64,000 nucleotides of DNA from a bacterium D16-76 (GCA_009917445.1 QZEE01000011.1:1-64000), one strand, 5' to 3'; positions 16,240 to 24,499 are shown, counted from the stretch's first letter. Numbers and translations are program-made. The notes: generated by a model from the letters alone, not told the origin.

Positions 16240-16674
16240 CAGTATTATGCCGTGCAAAGGGGATAGAAAGAAATTCCCTCTCCCGTTTGGCAAATCCGCA
16301 GGCTGTCCGTGGAGGGCGGGCGAGAAGAAATTTTCATAAATTCCCGCCTATTCCGGCTTGTGTGGTGTTGTAAGGAATAGAGGGAAATTTCCGCAAATCT
16401 CCGTCATTTTTGCTTTGCATGGTGTTGTAGGTAGTAAGGGGGAAAATATCGCCGCTGCTTTGGCAAAATCCCCATTTGCGGCACTATAGGTATTGAGGGA
16501 AGCCAGCACAGGGGAAGCCGTCACTTTCTTAGAGCAAGATTCTACCACAGTACCAAATTTCGCTAATCGCTCATTTTGTCCTGCGGGAATCTTGTTGGGG
16601 TTGCCACCCCAAGCCCGCCTTTTTGCGGCTTGCGCCGCTTGAAAAAATCCACCCATGAAAGAAGGTTCACAGCC
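16240..16674 (+). other. Putative oriT / mobilisation control region upstream of mobC
   Basis: About 430 bases without a credible gene. Related blocks recur roughly every 65-70 bases: GGTGTTGTAAGGAATAGAGG near 16361, GGTGTTGTAGGTAGTAAGGG near 16421, and CACTATAGGTATTGAGGG near 16484. Closer to mobC lies the inverted repeat TTGGGG-TTGCCA-CCCCAA near 16596-16613, of the sort found beside nick sites. Position directly before mobC and relaxase supports an oriT role; the nick site itself cannot be identified. Confidence 0.5.
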
Positions 16675-17070
16675 ATGAAAAGATACAACACGCCCCACCG
16701 CCACCGGGTAATCAAGACACGCTTGACCGAGGAAGAATACGCCGAGTTTTCCGAGCGTGTCACCCTCTGCAAAATGAGCCAAGCCGAGTTTATCCGGCAA
16801 GCCCTTACCAAGTCAAGAATACGCCCGGTTATCACCGTTTCCCCGGTCAATGATGAACTGCTTTCTGCCGTTGGGAAACTCACAGCCGAGTACGGGAAAA
16901 TCGGCGGCAACTTGAACCAGATTGCCCGCTGTCTGAACGAGTACGGCGCACCCTATAACGCCCTCTCCCAAGAGGTACGAGCCACCACAGCGGAGCTTGC
17001 CGCCTTGAAGTTTGAAGTCTTGCAGAAAGTAGGTGAAGCCGTTGGCAACATTCAAACATATCAGCTCTAA
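16675..17070 (+). CDS. mobC: MobC-like relaxosome accessory protein
   Basis: 131 residues from the ATG at 16675 after GAAGG. The N-terminal ribbon-helix-helix region (HRVIKTRLTEEEYAEFSERV, SQAEFIRQALTKSRI) and the MobC signature GKIGGNLNQIARCLNEYG near residue 78 are clear. MobC binds oriT and helps the relaxase nick. The gene overlaps the relaxase start by 29 bases as in intact elements. Confidence 0.93.
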   Translation: MKRYNTPHRHRVIKTRLTEEEYAEFSERVTLCKMSQAEFIRQALTKSRIRPVITVSPVNDELLSAVGKLTAEYGKIGGNLNQIARCLNEYGAPYNALSQEVRATTAELAALKFEVLQKVGEAVGNIQTYQL

Positions 17071-17515
17071 AAATGCCGATTACGGAGCTGCCGAGCAGTA
17101 CCTAACCTTTGAGCATGACGAGTTTACCATGAAGCCCACACTGGACGGAAACGGGCGGCTTGTTATCCGTGACGATTACCGAATTTCCTCTCTGAATTGC
17201 GGTGAGGAAGATTTTGCAATCGCCTGTATGCGTTCCAATCTCAAATACGGCAAAAACCAGAAACGGGAGGACGTAAAGAGCCACCACTATATCATCAGCT
17301 TTGACCCCCGTGACGCACCAGACAACGGCTTGACCGTAGACCGGGCGCAGGAGTTAGGCGAGCAGTTCTGTAAAGAGCATTTCCCCGGACACCAAGCCCT
17401 TGTATGCACCCACCCGGACGGGCATAACCACAGCGGCAACATTCATGTGTCAAGGTTAGGGCGAAATTACTTACAAGTGGGAATGTACACGGAACTACAC
17501 TGGACAAGGGCATAA
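17042..17515 (+). pseudogene. Relaxase, truncated to N-terminal fragment
   Basis: From the TTG at 17042 (AGGTGAAG just upstream) the protein reads ATFKHISSKNADYGAAEQYL and continues through FAIACMRSNLKYGKNQKRED to the histidine motif THPDGHNHSGNIHV near residue 140. Intact MobA/VirD2-type relaxases of this family run several hundred residues and continue with HIVINSLRI. Here the match stops at about base 17446 and is replaced by about 22 unrelated residues and a stop, close to the serine recombinase. The catalytic N-terminus is incomplete, so the element cannot initiate transfer with this gene. Confidence 0.9.
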
Positions 17516-17527
17516 AAGAATAATGGC

Positions 17528-17549
17528 CTGACGGTATGCCCGCCGTCAG
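17528..17549. terminator. Hairpin between relaxase fragment and recombinase
   Basis: CTGACGG (17528-17534) pairs with CCGTCAG (17543-17549), followed by TTTT on the plus strand. It overlaps the 3' end of the recombinase gene and could serve both convergent units. Confidence 0.55.
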
Positions 17550-19057
17550 ATTTTCCATTCAATTTGCAGCTTCTCACTGGTGGCGCGAATAACGGTAATC
17601 ATCAAATCCACCACCCGCTGCTTGTCCTCAAAGCTGACATTTTCCCAATCATCCAGGTAATTGGAAATCGTGTCAATCTGCTCCGGGGATACGGCCTCGG
17701 CGGTCAGCTTGGCAATCTCGCTGGCAAGGGCCTGGCGGCGGCTGTCCAATTCCTCAATCTTGGTGTTGGCGTAGGAGATCAGCACCGGGGTTGCGCCCGT
17801 CAGCGTGTCCAACAGCTTTTCAATCTCGCTTTCCACTTGGGCCAGCTCCATCTGCTTTGCCGTCAGCTTCGGGCTGGCGGCTCTTTTCTTTTTGCGGCCC
17901 GTCAGCGTTTTGTAGTTCTCCAGCTTCTTCACCATCTGCTGGTAAACTAATTCTTCCAAATCGTGGAGCCGGACAGCACCACAGCCAGGGCAGGATTTAT
18001 TTTCTGCGTGCTTCGAGCAGCGAAAATAGAGATGCCCACAAGAATGAGCTGCCATCAGAGCGTAGCCGCAGTTGCCACACTTGATTTTCCCGGCCATCCA
18101 CGAATGGCGGGCTTTCCTCGCGGGCTGGTAACTTTGGCTTGCCATAATTTTCTTTCGCACCCGAAGCCACAACTCAGACGGGATGAAGCCCTCGCTGGGG
18201 GCCAGCACCAACATCTGGCCTTGCAGATACTTGTGCTTGTTATCGGTGCTGCCCTTGCTCCGATAGTAGTAGCAGCCGTTTGTCCCTACGAAATCGGCGG
18301 CATCGTTGTAAATCTCCGTCCCCTGACTTTTGAAAAACTCGTATATATCCAGGTCAGCCATTGCGTAAATTGGATTGCGGAGGATAAGGCTGATCGTTGA
18401 CCTGGAAAACGGCTTTCCAAAGAATGACCTCACACCTTGGGCCGTAAGCTGGGTGGCGATATCGTGGAGCGAAATGCGAGGGTCGATGTACATATCGTAC
18501 ATCTTGCGAACAAACGCCGCCTCGGTTGGTTCAATTACCAGCTTCTTTGTATGGATGCCGTCAATGATGATCGGCTCCGTCCGAAATCCATACGGCGCTC
18601 TCCCGCCCATTTTGAAACCGCGCTGACACCGAGCATACCATGCGTCCTGCACTCGCTTCTGGATAGTTTCTCGCTCCAACTGCGCGAACACAATGCAGAT
18701 GTTCAGCATGGCCCGGCCCATCGGCGTGGACGTGTCAAACTTCTCTGTTGAGGATATGAACTCCACGTTGTATTCCTGGAACAGCGCCATCATGTTTGCG
18801 AAGTCGAGAATGGAACGGCTGATGCGGTCGAGCTTGTAAACAACCACCCTGGCAATCAGTCCGCGCTTGATGTCCTCCACCAGCATTTGAAACTGGGGCC
18901 TATCCGTATTCTTGCCGCTGTAACCCTTGTCTTGATATTCCTTACAACTCCCGCCTCTCAATTCGTATTTGCAAAACTCAATCTGACTTTCGATAGAAAT
19001 ACTATCTTTCTTGTCGATGGACTGTCTTGCATAAATTGCGTCAATTCGATTGTTCAT
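17546..19057 (-). CDS. Large serine recombinase
   Basis: 503 residues, full length. The resolvase catalytic domain has the serine in YARQSIDKKDSISIESQ (near residue 13), the DKGYSGKNTDRP block and the KLDRISRS arginine motif near residue 75. A recombinase domain follows (GRAPYGFRTEP, LRNPIYAM), then a zinc ribbon (KCGNCGYALMAAHSCGHLYF with a later CPGCGA) and a coiled-coil arm (LAQVESEIEKLLDTL). Such enzymes integrate and excise mobile elements. It converges on the truncated relaxase, so it probably came in with the DNA that replaced the relaxase end. Confidence 0.95.
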   Translation of the reverse strand: MNNRIDAIYARQSIDKKDSISIESQIEFCKYELRGGSCKEYQDKGYSGKNTDRPQFQMLVEDIKRGLIARVVVYKLDRISRSILDFANMMALFQEYNVEFISSTEKFDTSTPMGRAMLNICIVFAQLERETIQKRVQDAWYARCQRGFKMGGRAPYGFRTEPIIIDGIHTKKLVIEPTEAAFVRKMYDMYIDPRISLHDIATQLTAQGVRSFFGKPFSRSTISLILRNPIYAMADLDIYEFFKSQGTEIYNDAADFVGTNGCYYYRSKGSTDNKHKYLQGQMLVLAPSEGFIPSELWLRVRKKIMASQSYQPARKARHSWMAGKIKCGNCGYALMAAHSCGHLYFRCSKHAENKSCPGCGAVRLHDLEELVYQQMVKKLENYKTLTGRKKKRAASPKLTAKQMELAQVESEIEKLLDTLTGATPVLISYANTKIEELDSRRQALASEIAKLTAEAVSPEQIDTISNYLDDWENVSFEDKQRVVDLMITVIRATSEKLQIEWKI

Positions 19058-19145
19058 TTTGCGCTCCCTCTCTGAAAAGAAACGGAGCTGCTGACGCTAT
19101 GATTATACCATCAGCAGCCCTGCAAAGCAACGGCGCGGCGAAAAT

Positions 19146-19337
19146 TTAGCTGGCCGGTTCCTCCGTCTGCCGGTGGCTGGCGTACTTGCGGAACACCTCA
19201 TAGAGCCGCTGCTCCAACTCCCGGCGCTTCACCGTCTCCTGCTCCGGGGTGAGAATGGGCGTGAGGTTTTCCAGAGGGATTTCCCGGCCCTGGAAATTGA
19301 CAATCTCGGTCTGTTTCTTGTAGCTGATATGCTCCAT
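19146..19337 (-). CDS. Small ICE protein upstream of recombinase
   Basis: 63 residues from the ATG at 19337 with AAGGAG six bases upstream. The sequence EHISYKKQTEIVNFQGREIP then LTPEQETVKRRELEQRLYEV, ending in KYASHRQTEEPAS, is a short mostly helical protein often seen before serine recombinases in clostridial elements. No catalytic motif is visible. It may be a recombination directionality or DNA-binding helper, but this is inference from position. Confidence 0.7.
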   Translation of the reverse strand: MEHISYKKQTEIVNFQGREIPLENLTPILTPEQETVKRRELEQRLYEVFRKYASHRQTEEPAS

Positions 19338-19538
19338 AGGCAACTCCTTGTTTTCAAAATTTTCATGGTGGACATTTGTCCGAAAAGTGGGCGCTATTTA
19401 CTCACACTCGTTTTGTTTATACTTGTTATTGTTCTTATAGTTCTTATTAGGGGCCAGCTTTTTTGCCTGCGTCAGCCGGATTTCTGCCCTATTACAAGAA
19501 CAATTTTCCGGCCATGGTGAAGGACAAGTTTTTATCCA

Positions 19539-19886
19539 TCAGGGGTGGCTAAATCTTTGTCCATCAGGCAGTTTCACATAGATATGATTGGGCTTGGAGA
19601 ACTGCTGCCGCCTGCGCTCAATCAGCCCCGCCGCCTCTAATTCCGCCAATACGTTCTTGGCGGTAGTCATGCTCTTGCCGAGCATTTCGGCTATTTTCTC
19701 AATCGGGAAGATGATGTAAACTCTCCCGGCCTCGTCCGTCCACCCGTTGAGCTGGGACAGCCGCGCCCGGTCAAGCAAAAGGGCATAGGTCAACTTGGCG
19801 GTAAGGGTCAAGCCCATGTCCAGCAGGAACCAGGGGAAGAAGAAATAGGGCGGCAATTCGGTAGTTATCATCATGTAGTCGGTCAT
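19539..19886 (-). CDS. Replication-initiator A-like winged-helix protein, shortened
   Basis: 115 residues. The sequence TELPPYFFFPWFLLDMGLTL, then YALLLDRARLSQLNGWTDEA, with IEKIAEMLGKSMTTAKNVLA is the N-terminal winged helix of RepA-like proteins of ICEs. The frame stops with TGA after LPDGQRFSHP. After that stop, the same frame continues in a family-like way (KTCPSPWPENCSC, then AKKLAPNKNYKNNNKYKQNE) until a TAA near 19396. This suggests that the TGA is a nonsense mutation in a longer linker, though natural short variants exist. Confidence 0.75.
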   Translation of the reverse strand: MTDYMMITTELPPYFFFPWFLLDMGLTLTAKLTYALLLDRARLSQLNGWTDEAGRVYIIFPIEKIAEMLGKSMTTAKNVLAELEAAGLIERRRQQFSKPNHIYVKLPDGQRFSHP

Positions 19887-20033
19887 GGTTAGCCTCCTTG
19901 GTGTGGGGCTGTCAGATCGCCGCTGTGGGCCGTTAGAGGCCCGTTTTCGGGGGCGGAAAGGAAATGTACCAGGCCCCCGTTGAGGGCGGTCTTGAAAGCC
20001 CTGATATTACGGCATTTTCAGAGGGTACTTTTT

Positions 20034-20402
20034 CTACGCATCAGCCCGGTTTTTCTTTGCCCAGGCCCGCTTGCTCCGTTTGGCACGTTCTGCGGCACAG
20101 GTGGAGCAGTAGAGGGTGTTGTGCTTGGATGGGGCAAACGGCCTCCCGCACTCCCGGCAGCGCCGCCGTCTGACAGCGGGGGCCGGGAACAGCGCGGCGC
20201 ACAGGCCAGCGTCCAGGGGAAGGACGGCGGCGCGGAACCATTTGCAGATTAGGGAGTAGGTAATGCTCTGCGGACAGACACATTCCTCGCCGTTGTCCAG
20301 GAGCAGGCAGTTTCCGCAATCATAGTTGCAGCACTCCCGCACCAGCCTCCGGGCTGTTCGGTATTGCCGATAGGTCATGTGGGGGATTTCGGATGCGCTC
20401 AT
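20034..20402 (-). CDS. Cysteine-rich VLP-domain protein
   Basis: 122 residues from the ATG at 20402. The family pattern MTYRQYRTARRLVRECCNYD, CGNCLLLDNGEECVC, SITYSLICKWFRAAVLPLDA and a zinc-knuckle end (CRECGRPFAPSKHNTLYCST then C) match the Cys_rich_VLP proteins common in clostridial ICEs. The C-terminus is strongly basic (RAKRSKRAWAKKNR), suggesting nucleic-acid binding. Role in the element is not known. It lies just downstream (on its strand) of a dense cluster of hairpins. Confidence 0.88.
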   Translation of the reverse strand: MSASEIPHMTYRQYRTARRLVRECCNYDCGNCLLLDNGEECVCPQSITYSLICKWFRAAVLPLDAGLCAALFPAPAVRRRRCRECGRPFAPSKHNTLYCSTCAAERAKRSKRAWAKKNRADA

Positions 20403-20433
20403 GCTCCACGCTCCCCCCGGCAAAATTCTAAAG

Positions 20434-20755
20434 ATGCCAAATTGGCATTTTTAACGTGAGTGCCAATCTGGCACTCACGATACCTGACCCGCAGGAACAG
20501 AACAGACGCGAAGCGGGTGTTCTGTTCCTGCGGGTGCGCAAGGGGTTTGGGGAGTGCAGCTCCCCATCGCGTCCGAAGGACGCAACGCCCCCGGCAGGGC
20601 GCACGACACCGGAACGGTGTATAAGTGCGCCGTTGGAAACGGACGCACTTTTGCCGAAGCTGATTTATCGCTGACATTCTGGCCTCCTTGACATAGGAGG
20701 GACAAGCCGCCGGGGCAGCTTGTCCCTCCCGGTGATAGGGCAATTGCCCCTCACC
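20434..20755. repeat. Cluster of six inverted repeats
   Basis: Six perfect or near-perfect palindromes are packed into 320 bases: ATGCCAA-A-TTGGCAT (20434-20448); an 11-bp stem with a 3-nt loop (20455-20479); an 18-bp perfect stem ACCCGCAGGAACAGAACA with a 13-nt loop (20487-20535); an imperfect stem at 20625-20648; a 12-bp stem GGAGGGACAAGC (20696-20729); and GGGCAATTGCCC (20738-20749) flanked by GGTGA/TCACC. No credible gene is present. The stretch lies between the sigma-factor gene and the VLP gene. Confidence 0.9.
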
Positions 20756-20790
20756 TGGTAGCCATCATGCCGGGGTGATCGTCAGGGCGG

Positions 20791-21189
20791 TCAGCGGAAA
20801 AATTTGAAAAACTTTTTCCGAACGCCCTCGATGCTCTCATGGACTGCGGCCTTGGAGCAGCCGCACCGCCGACCAATCTCCGCATAGCTGAAATCATACA
20901 GCGCATAGAGCAAAAACCGCTCCCGCTGGGTAGGCGTACAGAGGGCCAGCACTGCCAAAATTTCATCCAGCGTTTCCTGCTGGCAGACCAACTCCTCCGG
21001 GGTGGCGCAGTAGGGCAGAACGCCCTGGGCGGCAATTATGTACTCGTCACACTCGCGCCCGTCCCAGTGCCGCCGCTGTTCCCGGTCAAGGCTCCGCTCG
21101 GTGCGTTTGGCCAGCTCCCAGAACTCGTCCAGAGTGGCGGCGTCCTCATAGGTCATTTTGCGGCTGTATCTCTTGATGGTGATCTCCAT
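20791..21189 (-). CDS. Conjugative-element sigma-70 family factor (second)
   Basis: 132 residues from the ATG at 21189 after CAGGAGG. Region-4 HTH is visible as LALCTPTQRERFLLYALYDF followed by SYAEIGRRCGCSKAAVHESI and a basic end (RKKFFKFFR). It belongs to the small ECF-like sigma factors of clostridial ICEs and differs from the one at 14952, consistent with two element modules being joined. Confidence 0.88.
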   Translation of the reverse strand: MEITIKRYSRKMTYEDAATLDEFWELAKRTERSLDREQRRHWDGRECDEYIIAAQGVLPYCATPEELVCQQETLDEILAVLALCTPTQRERFLLYALYDFSYAEIGRRCGCSKAAVHESIEGVRKKFFKFFR

Positions 21190-21507
21190 CTTGTTTTCCT
21201 CCTGTTCAGATTTGGGGTAAGCGGAATCTGAACAGAGAGGGCGGGCCGCGACACCGGGGCCGGATGGAGCGGCCCACAGAAAAAGCAAAAGCGCCCGAAC
21301 AGCACAAGGCTATTTGAGCGCTGGGGGTGACAGTATGGACAGACTGGAAACGACTATTTTCGCAAGCCTGGGTAATATTCGCCACCGTAGGGGGCAGGCT
21401 TTTTTTGACCGTAGTTTACACAATAAAGAGGACACGGCAATACCTCCTAACGGTTGCCGTGTCCTTTCAAAGCAAAAGAGCCGATAACCGCATTTTACAT
21501 CTGCGTG
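21190..21507. other. Gene-free stretch with terminator-like hairpins
   Basis: AGGACACGGCAA (21429-21440) pairs with TTGCCGTGTCCT (21454-21465), 12 bp. AGAGCCGATAAC (21477-21488) pairs with GTTATCGGCTCT (21507-21518), 12 bp, reaching the end of the KTR gene. A third pair, AAGCCTG/CAGGCTT with a following T7 run, lies near 21363-21407. They look like stacked terminators between the KTR gene group and the sigma factor. No gene is supported. Confidence 0.7.
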
Positions 21508-21714
21508 TTATCGGCTCTGCGTCTGTGCGTCTGGCTCTGTGATAACTGAAACCTTAAATTTTTCTACATGAATGAGCGTTTCTTTCCGGCATTTGGGGCA
21601 GAACAGGGGGAAATTTATCAACTCCGTATCGGAACGCATTTTGATACGGGTTTTACTGCCGCACACAGGGCATAGCAGCCATTCAAAACTTCCCTTAGCG
21701 GTATCACTGTTCAT
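21508..21714 (-). CDS. Cysteine-rich KTR-domain protein
   Basis: 68 residues. WLLCPVCGSKTRIKMRSDTE and LINFPLFCPKCRKETLIHVE give the two CxxC pairs and the KTR motif of this small zinc-ribbon family, which is frequent in conjugative elements. Start at 21714 after GGAAAG; it overlaps the upstream membrane-protein gene by four bases. Function unknown; nucleic-acid or metal binding is likely. Confidence 0.88.
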   Translation of the reverse strand: MNSDTAKGSFEWLLCPVCGSKTRIKMRSDTELINFPLFCPKCRKETLIHVEKFKVSVITEPDAQTQSR

Positions 21715-21950
21715 CTTTCCCGCGCGCCGCTTTCGTGGCGCAGTACAACGCTGCTGATGATGCCGAGGCCACCCAGCACAGCGCACCACTTAGACGGAAA
21801 CACAACGCCCGCCGCCACCAGGCCAGCGCCGACAGCGAAATTGCACACCGAGGCCGCTTTCAGCGTTTTCTTTTTGGGGTTGGGGAGCGATACCGAAATC
21901 CCCAGCTTTTCATTCAGCTTTTCGCAGGCATGATTGACTTCTTTTACCAT
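21711..21950 (-). CDS. Small membrane protein
   Basis: 79 residues. A charged N-terminus (MVKEVNHACEKLNEKLGISV) is followed by two hydrophobic segments (AASVCNFAVGAGLVAAGVVF and WCAVLGGLGIISSVVL). It overlaps the KTR gene by four bases and has GGAGG upstream. Family not recognised. It belongs to the accessory operon downstream of the ABC exporter. Confidence 0.65.
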   Translation of the reverse strand: MVKEVNHACEKLNEKLGISVSLPNPKKKTLKAASVCNFAVGAGLVAAGVVFPSKWCAVLGGLGIISSVVLRHESGARER

Positions 21951-21954
21951 TGTC

Positions 21955-22182
21955 TTACCTCCTAAAAATCAGTTGTATGCCATGATTGGCTATAAGCAGT
22001 ACGCCGACACAAATTAAAATCCATGCAAGCGTGTTCTTCTTTTTCCCTTTTCTCTTATTTAAGAACAGGAAAAGCACCCCCACGACCGTAACGCAGATGC
22101 CGACGATCAACGAAACGATTGAGATAAGCTGCATCGTTTCCGCACCGGGAACGGGAATAAAGCTGGGAATGGGAAAATTCAT
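21955..22182 (-). CDS. Small two-span membrane protein
   Basis: 75 residues with two membrane segments (LISIVSLIVGICVTVVGVLF and LAWILICVGVLLIANHGIQL) separated by a basic loop NKRKGKKKN. GGAGGCGGC lies upstream of the ATG, 18 bases after the permease stop. Function unknown; co-transcribed with the ABC exporter. Confidence 0.65.
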   Translation of the reverse strand: MNFPIPSFIPVPGAETMQLISIVSLIVGICVTVVGVLFLFLNKRKGKKKNTLAWILICVGVLLIANHGIQLIFRR

Positions 22183-22200
22183 TTAGCCGCCTCCTTTCTG

Positions 22201-22893
22201 TCAGTTGCTCAAATCAGAAGAAACCATTTTGTGGACGGTGATTGCGGAAAAGCCCGCGCCGATCACACCAAACACGATAGCCGCAATCGGAATGGACATC
22301 AGCCCTGCGCCGCTGCCCTGGGAATTGGAAACGATGGCGGCGATAGCAAAAGATGAAACGATGGTCGCAATCGTGGACTTCTTTATCATGCCGATGTAGA
22401 GTGGGAGCAGGCCCAGCAGAACAGACGACAACGCTGTAACGGCTTGTGTCATCAGATTTACGGGGCTAACGGTGACAAAGGGGAAATACTTGCTTGCAAG
22501 GGACAAGCAGGCAAATTGAAAAACGCCGGACAGCGCGTGAAACAGGAGCATGACGCCGCATATCAAAATGATTTTCACAGCAATCAATTTCCCGCGCTGG
22601 ACAGGATAGGTAAAGAGTAGGTTTATCGTTTTGTTTCGGTATTCTTCCACGACAAATACCGAAATCAAAACCGCCTCCCAAACGATCAGCGCAGCCCGCA
22701 CAAGCATGATTGCCAGCGTCAGCGTATCCAACTGCGCGGGCGGCAGGCCGGTCACAGCAACCCCGCCGCCTGCGTTCAAGAGGGAGGATGTAAACGCGCT
22801 CAACAGGGCAATCACGATATTTGCGGCCAGCAGTCCGATGAAATGTGATTTGAGAGAAACCCTTTTCAATTCCAGCTTAATGAGGTTTAGCAC
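22201..22893 (-). CDS. ABC-2 type permease of bacitracin/lantibiotic-exporter type
   Basis: 230 residues with about six membrane segments. The start is taken as GTG at 22893 because GGGAGGGGGT lies seven bases upstream and it overlaps the ATPase stop by 17; the ATG at 22935 would give an unusual 14-residue extension. The segments SHFIGLLAANIVIALLSAFT and VEEYRNKTINLLFTYPVQRG are typical of BcrB-like permeases. It likely pairs with the upstream ATPase to expel a peptide antibiotic. Confidence 0.85.
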   Translation of the reverse strand: MLNLIKLELKRVSLKSHFIGLLAANIVIALLSAFTSSLLNAGGGVAVTGLPPAQLDTLTLAIMLVRAALIVWEAVLISVFVVEEYRNKTINLLFTYPVQRGKLIAVKIILICGVMLLFHALSGVFQFACLSLASKYFPFVTVSPVNLMTQAVTALSSVLLGLLPLYIGMIKKSTIATIVSSFAIAAIVSNSQGSGAGLMSIPIAAIVFGVIGAGFSAITVHKMVSSDLSN

Positions 22894-23611
22894 CGCTTTT
22901 ACCCCCTCCCAGCAATTCCAAATAGTAGGTTTCAAGGTTCATGCCCTTTTTCTCAATTTCCGCCATGGATATTTCCGCAAGCATGGAGCCGTGGTCTATG
23001 ATACCGATAGTGTCCGCGATTTTGGATAGTTCGTCCAGGATATGACTGGAGATTAAAATGCTCGTGTGGTACTCCCGGTTGATTTGCCGGAGAAGTTCCC
23101 GGACTTCAAGAATACCCTGGGGGTCTAAACCGTTGATTGGCTCGTCCAGAATGAGCAGCTCCGGCCTTGTCAGAAAGGCCCTTGCAAGGGCAAGCCGCTG
23201 TTTCATGCCCAAAGAAAACTTCCCCACCGCCTTGCTGCCTGTTTCCGAGAGGCCCAGCATCGCCAGCGTTTCCCCGATGCGTTCATGGCCTGCGCCCATG
23301 TAGCCGCAATGCAGCTCCAGATTTTCGCGGGCGCTCAAATGCTGATAAAAAGCGGGGCTTTCGATGATGCTCCCAATCCGGGAGAAAACAGGGTGGTTTC
23401 CCTTTTCAATGCGCTCCCCCAATAGGGTAATCGTTCCGGCGTCTGGGGTGATGATGTGATAGAGCGTTTTCATCAGCGAGGTTTTACCAGCGCCGTTTGC
23501 GCCTAAAAATCCGTAAATCTCCCCCTGTTTCACACCCATGGTTATATCGTTCAGTATGGCGTTTCCGTCAATACTTTTGGATAGATGGCAGGTTTCAACT
23601 GCATAGGTCAT
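22877..23611 (-). CDS. ABC transporter ATP-binding protein (BcrA-like)
   Basis: 244 residues. Walker A GANGAGKTS (residues 36-44), signature FSLGMKQRLALARAF and Walker B LLILDEPINGLDPQG are all intact. The overall sequence is like bacitracin/lantibiotic self-protection ATPases. It overlaps the DUF4177 gene by four bases upstream and the permease downstream. The operon order TetR, DUF4177, ATPase, permease suggests drug-inducible export. Confidence 0.93.
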   Translation of the reverse strand: MTYAVETCHLSKSIDGNAILNDITMGVKQGEIYGFLGANGAGKTSLMKTLYHIITPDAGTITLLGERIEKGNHPVFSRIGSIIESPAFYQHLSARENLELHCGYMGAGHERIGETLAMLGLSETGSKAVGKFSLGMKQRLALARAFLTRPELLILDEPINGLDPQGILEVRELLRQINREYHTSILISSHILDELSKIADTIGIIDHGSMLAEISMAEIEKKGMNLETYYLELLGGGKSGAKPH

Positions 23612-23838
23612 GCCTGCGCCGCCTCCCCGGATTGGTTCAGCCGCTTGAAAATCAGCGTGACCCGATGGGCGAGGCCCACAAGAGAATACTGCGAGCTGCC
23701 CAGGTAGGGGTGGGTGAGGGAGGACACCAGTTCCCAGCCCTCTTTGCCCCAGCGGTTTAACTGCGCGGTCAGCTTGTCCTGGGAATGTTCCATGTCCTTA
23801 CAGTCCACAGTGACGGTTTTGTACTCGAATGTTTCCAT
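23608..23838 (-). CDS. DUF4177-like small protein
   Basis: 76 residues from the ATG at 23838 after AAGGAG. ETFEYKTVTVDCKDME, then LNRWGKEGWELVSSLTHPYL, is the DUF4177 pattern, a small alpha-beta protein without known activity. It overlaps the TetR gene by a few bases and the ATPase by four, so it is made with the exporter. Confidence 0.8.
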   Translation of the reverse strand: METFEYKTVTVDCKDMEHSQDKLTAQLNRWGKEGWELVSSLTHPYLGSSQYSLVGLAHRVTLIFKRLNQSGEAAQA

Positions 23839-23848
23839 GAAAGCTCCT

Positions 23849-24439
23849 TTACTCAAAGATACTGCTCACAAGAATATCTGCCATACGGTCAAAGACGGCG
23901 AAATAATCACAGGTGACAGCCAGCGTTTCTTTTGCGTTAATAGTTGACAGCAGAGCACTCAAAATCCCATATGCCTGGGACGGTTCCACCTTCAAAGTGA
24001 GATTTGCGGCCTGGACAGCCTGCTTGAAAAACTCAAAGCTATCAAACTTGATTTTTTGCATGGTTTCTTCTGGGAGTTTTGTCACGAAAGACTGAAAATC
24101 CGGCGTGTTGACGTTATACAAAAACGGCTTGCTGTCATACTCCCGGAACAGTTCTTTCATGGACTGTGCAAAGCCCTCCTTTGTCTGACTGCCCCTGTTG
24201 ATGGCAAGGACTTTCTCGGTCAGCCTCTTTTCAATGCGCTCGATGGTTTCCGAGAACAAATCCTCCTTTGTGGGATAGAGCGTGTAGAATGTGCCGATAG
24301 AAATACCCGCATTGTCGCACAGATTTTTGATGCTGGTCTTTTTGTAACCGTGTGCAATCCAGCACTCCTCGCACAATTCCCCCAGTCTCTTTCGGATCGC
24401 CTTTTTATCGGCATCTGAAAGAACAGGTTTTGATGGCAT
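23849..24439 (-). CDS. TetR-family regulator of the ABC operon
   Basis: 196 residues from the ATG at 24439 after AAAGGAG. The N-terminal HTH reads GYKKTSIKNLCDNAGISIGT and FYTLYPTKEDLFSETIERIE. The C-terminal effector domain is variable. As first gene of the exporter operon it probably represses its own promoter through the inverted repeat at 24469-24499. Confidence 0.92.
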   Translation of the reverse strand: MPSKPVLSDADKKAIRKRLGELCEECWIAHGYKKTSIKNLCDNAGISIGTFYTLYPTKEDLFSETIERIEKRLTEKVLAINRGSQTKEGFAQSMKELFREYDSKPFLYNVNTPDFQSFVTKLPEETMQKIKFDSFEFFKQAVQAANLTLKVEPSQAYGILSALLSTINAKETLAVTCDYFAVFDRMADILVSSIFE

Positions 24440-24468
24440 AGGTCTTTTCTCCTTTCTTGCGACTTTAT

Positions 24469-24499
24469 ATTGCGAACATTCGTTAAAAATATTCGCAAT
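24469..24499 (-). promoter_or_regulatory. Likely TetR operator
   Basis: ATTGCGAA (24469-24476) and TTCGCAAT (24492-24499) form an 8-bp inverted repeat with a 15-bp spacer, 30 bases upstream of the TetR start. Position and symmetry suit autoregulation; binding is inferred. Confidence 0.6.

Noticed and set aside
16348-16800. Minus-strand open frames across the oriT-like region
   Set aside because: They run antisense into mobC, lack ribosome sites and encode Ser/Lys-rich sequence without family resemblance.
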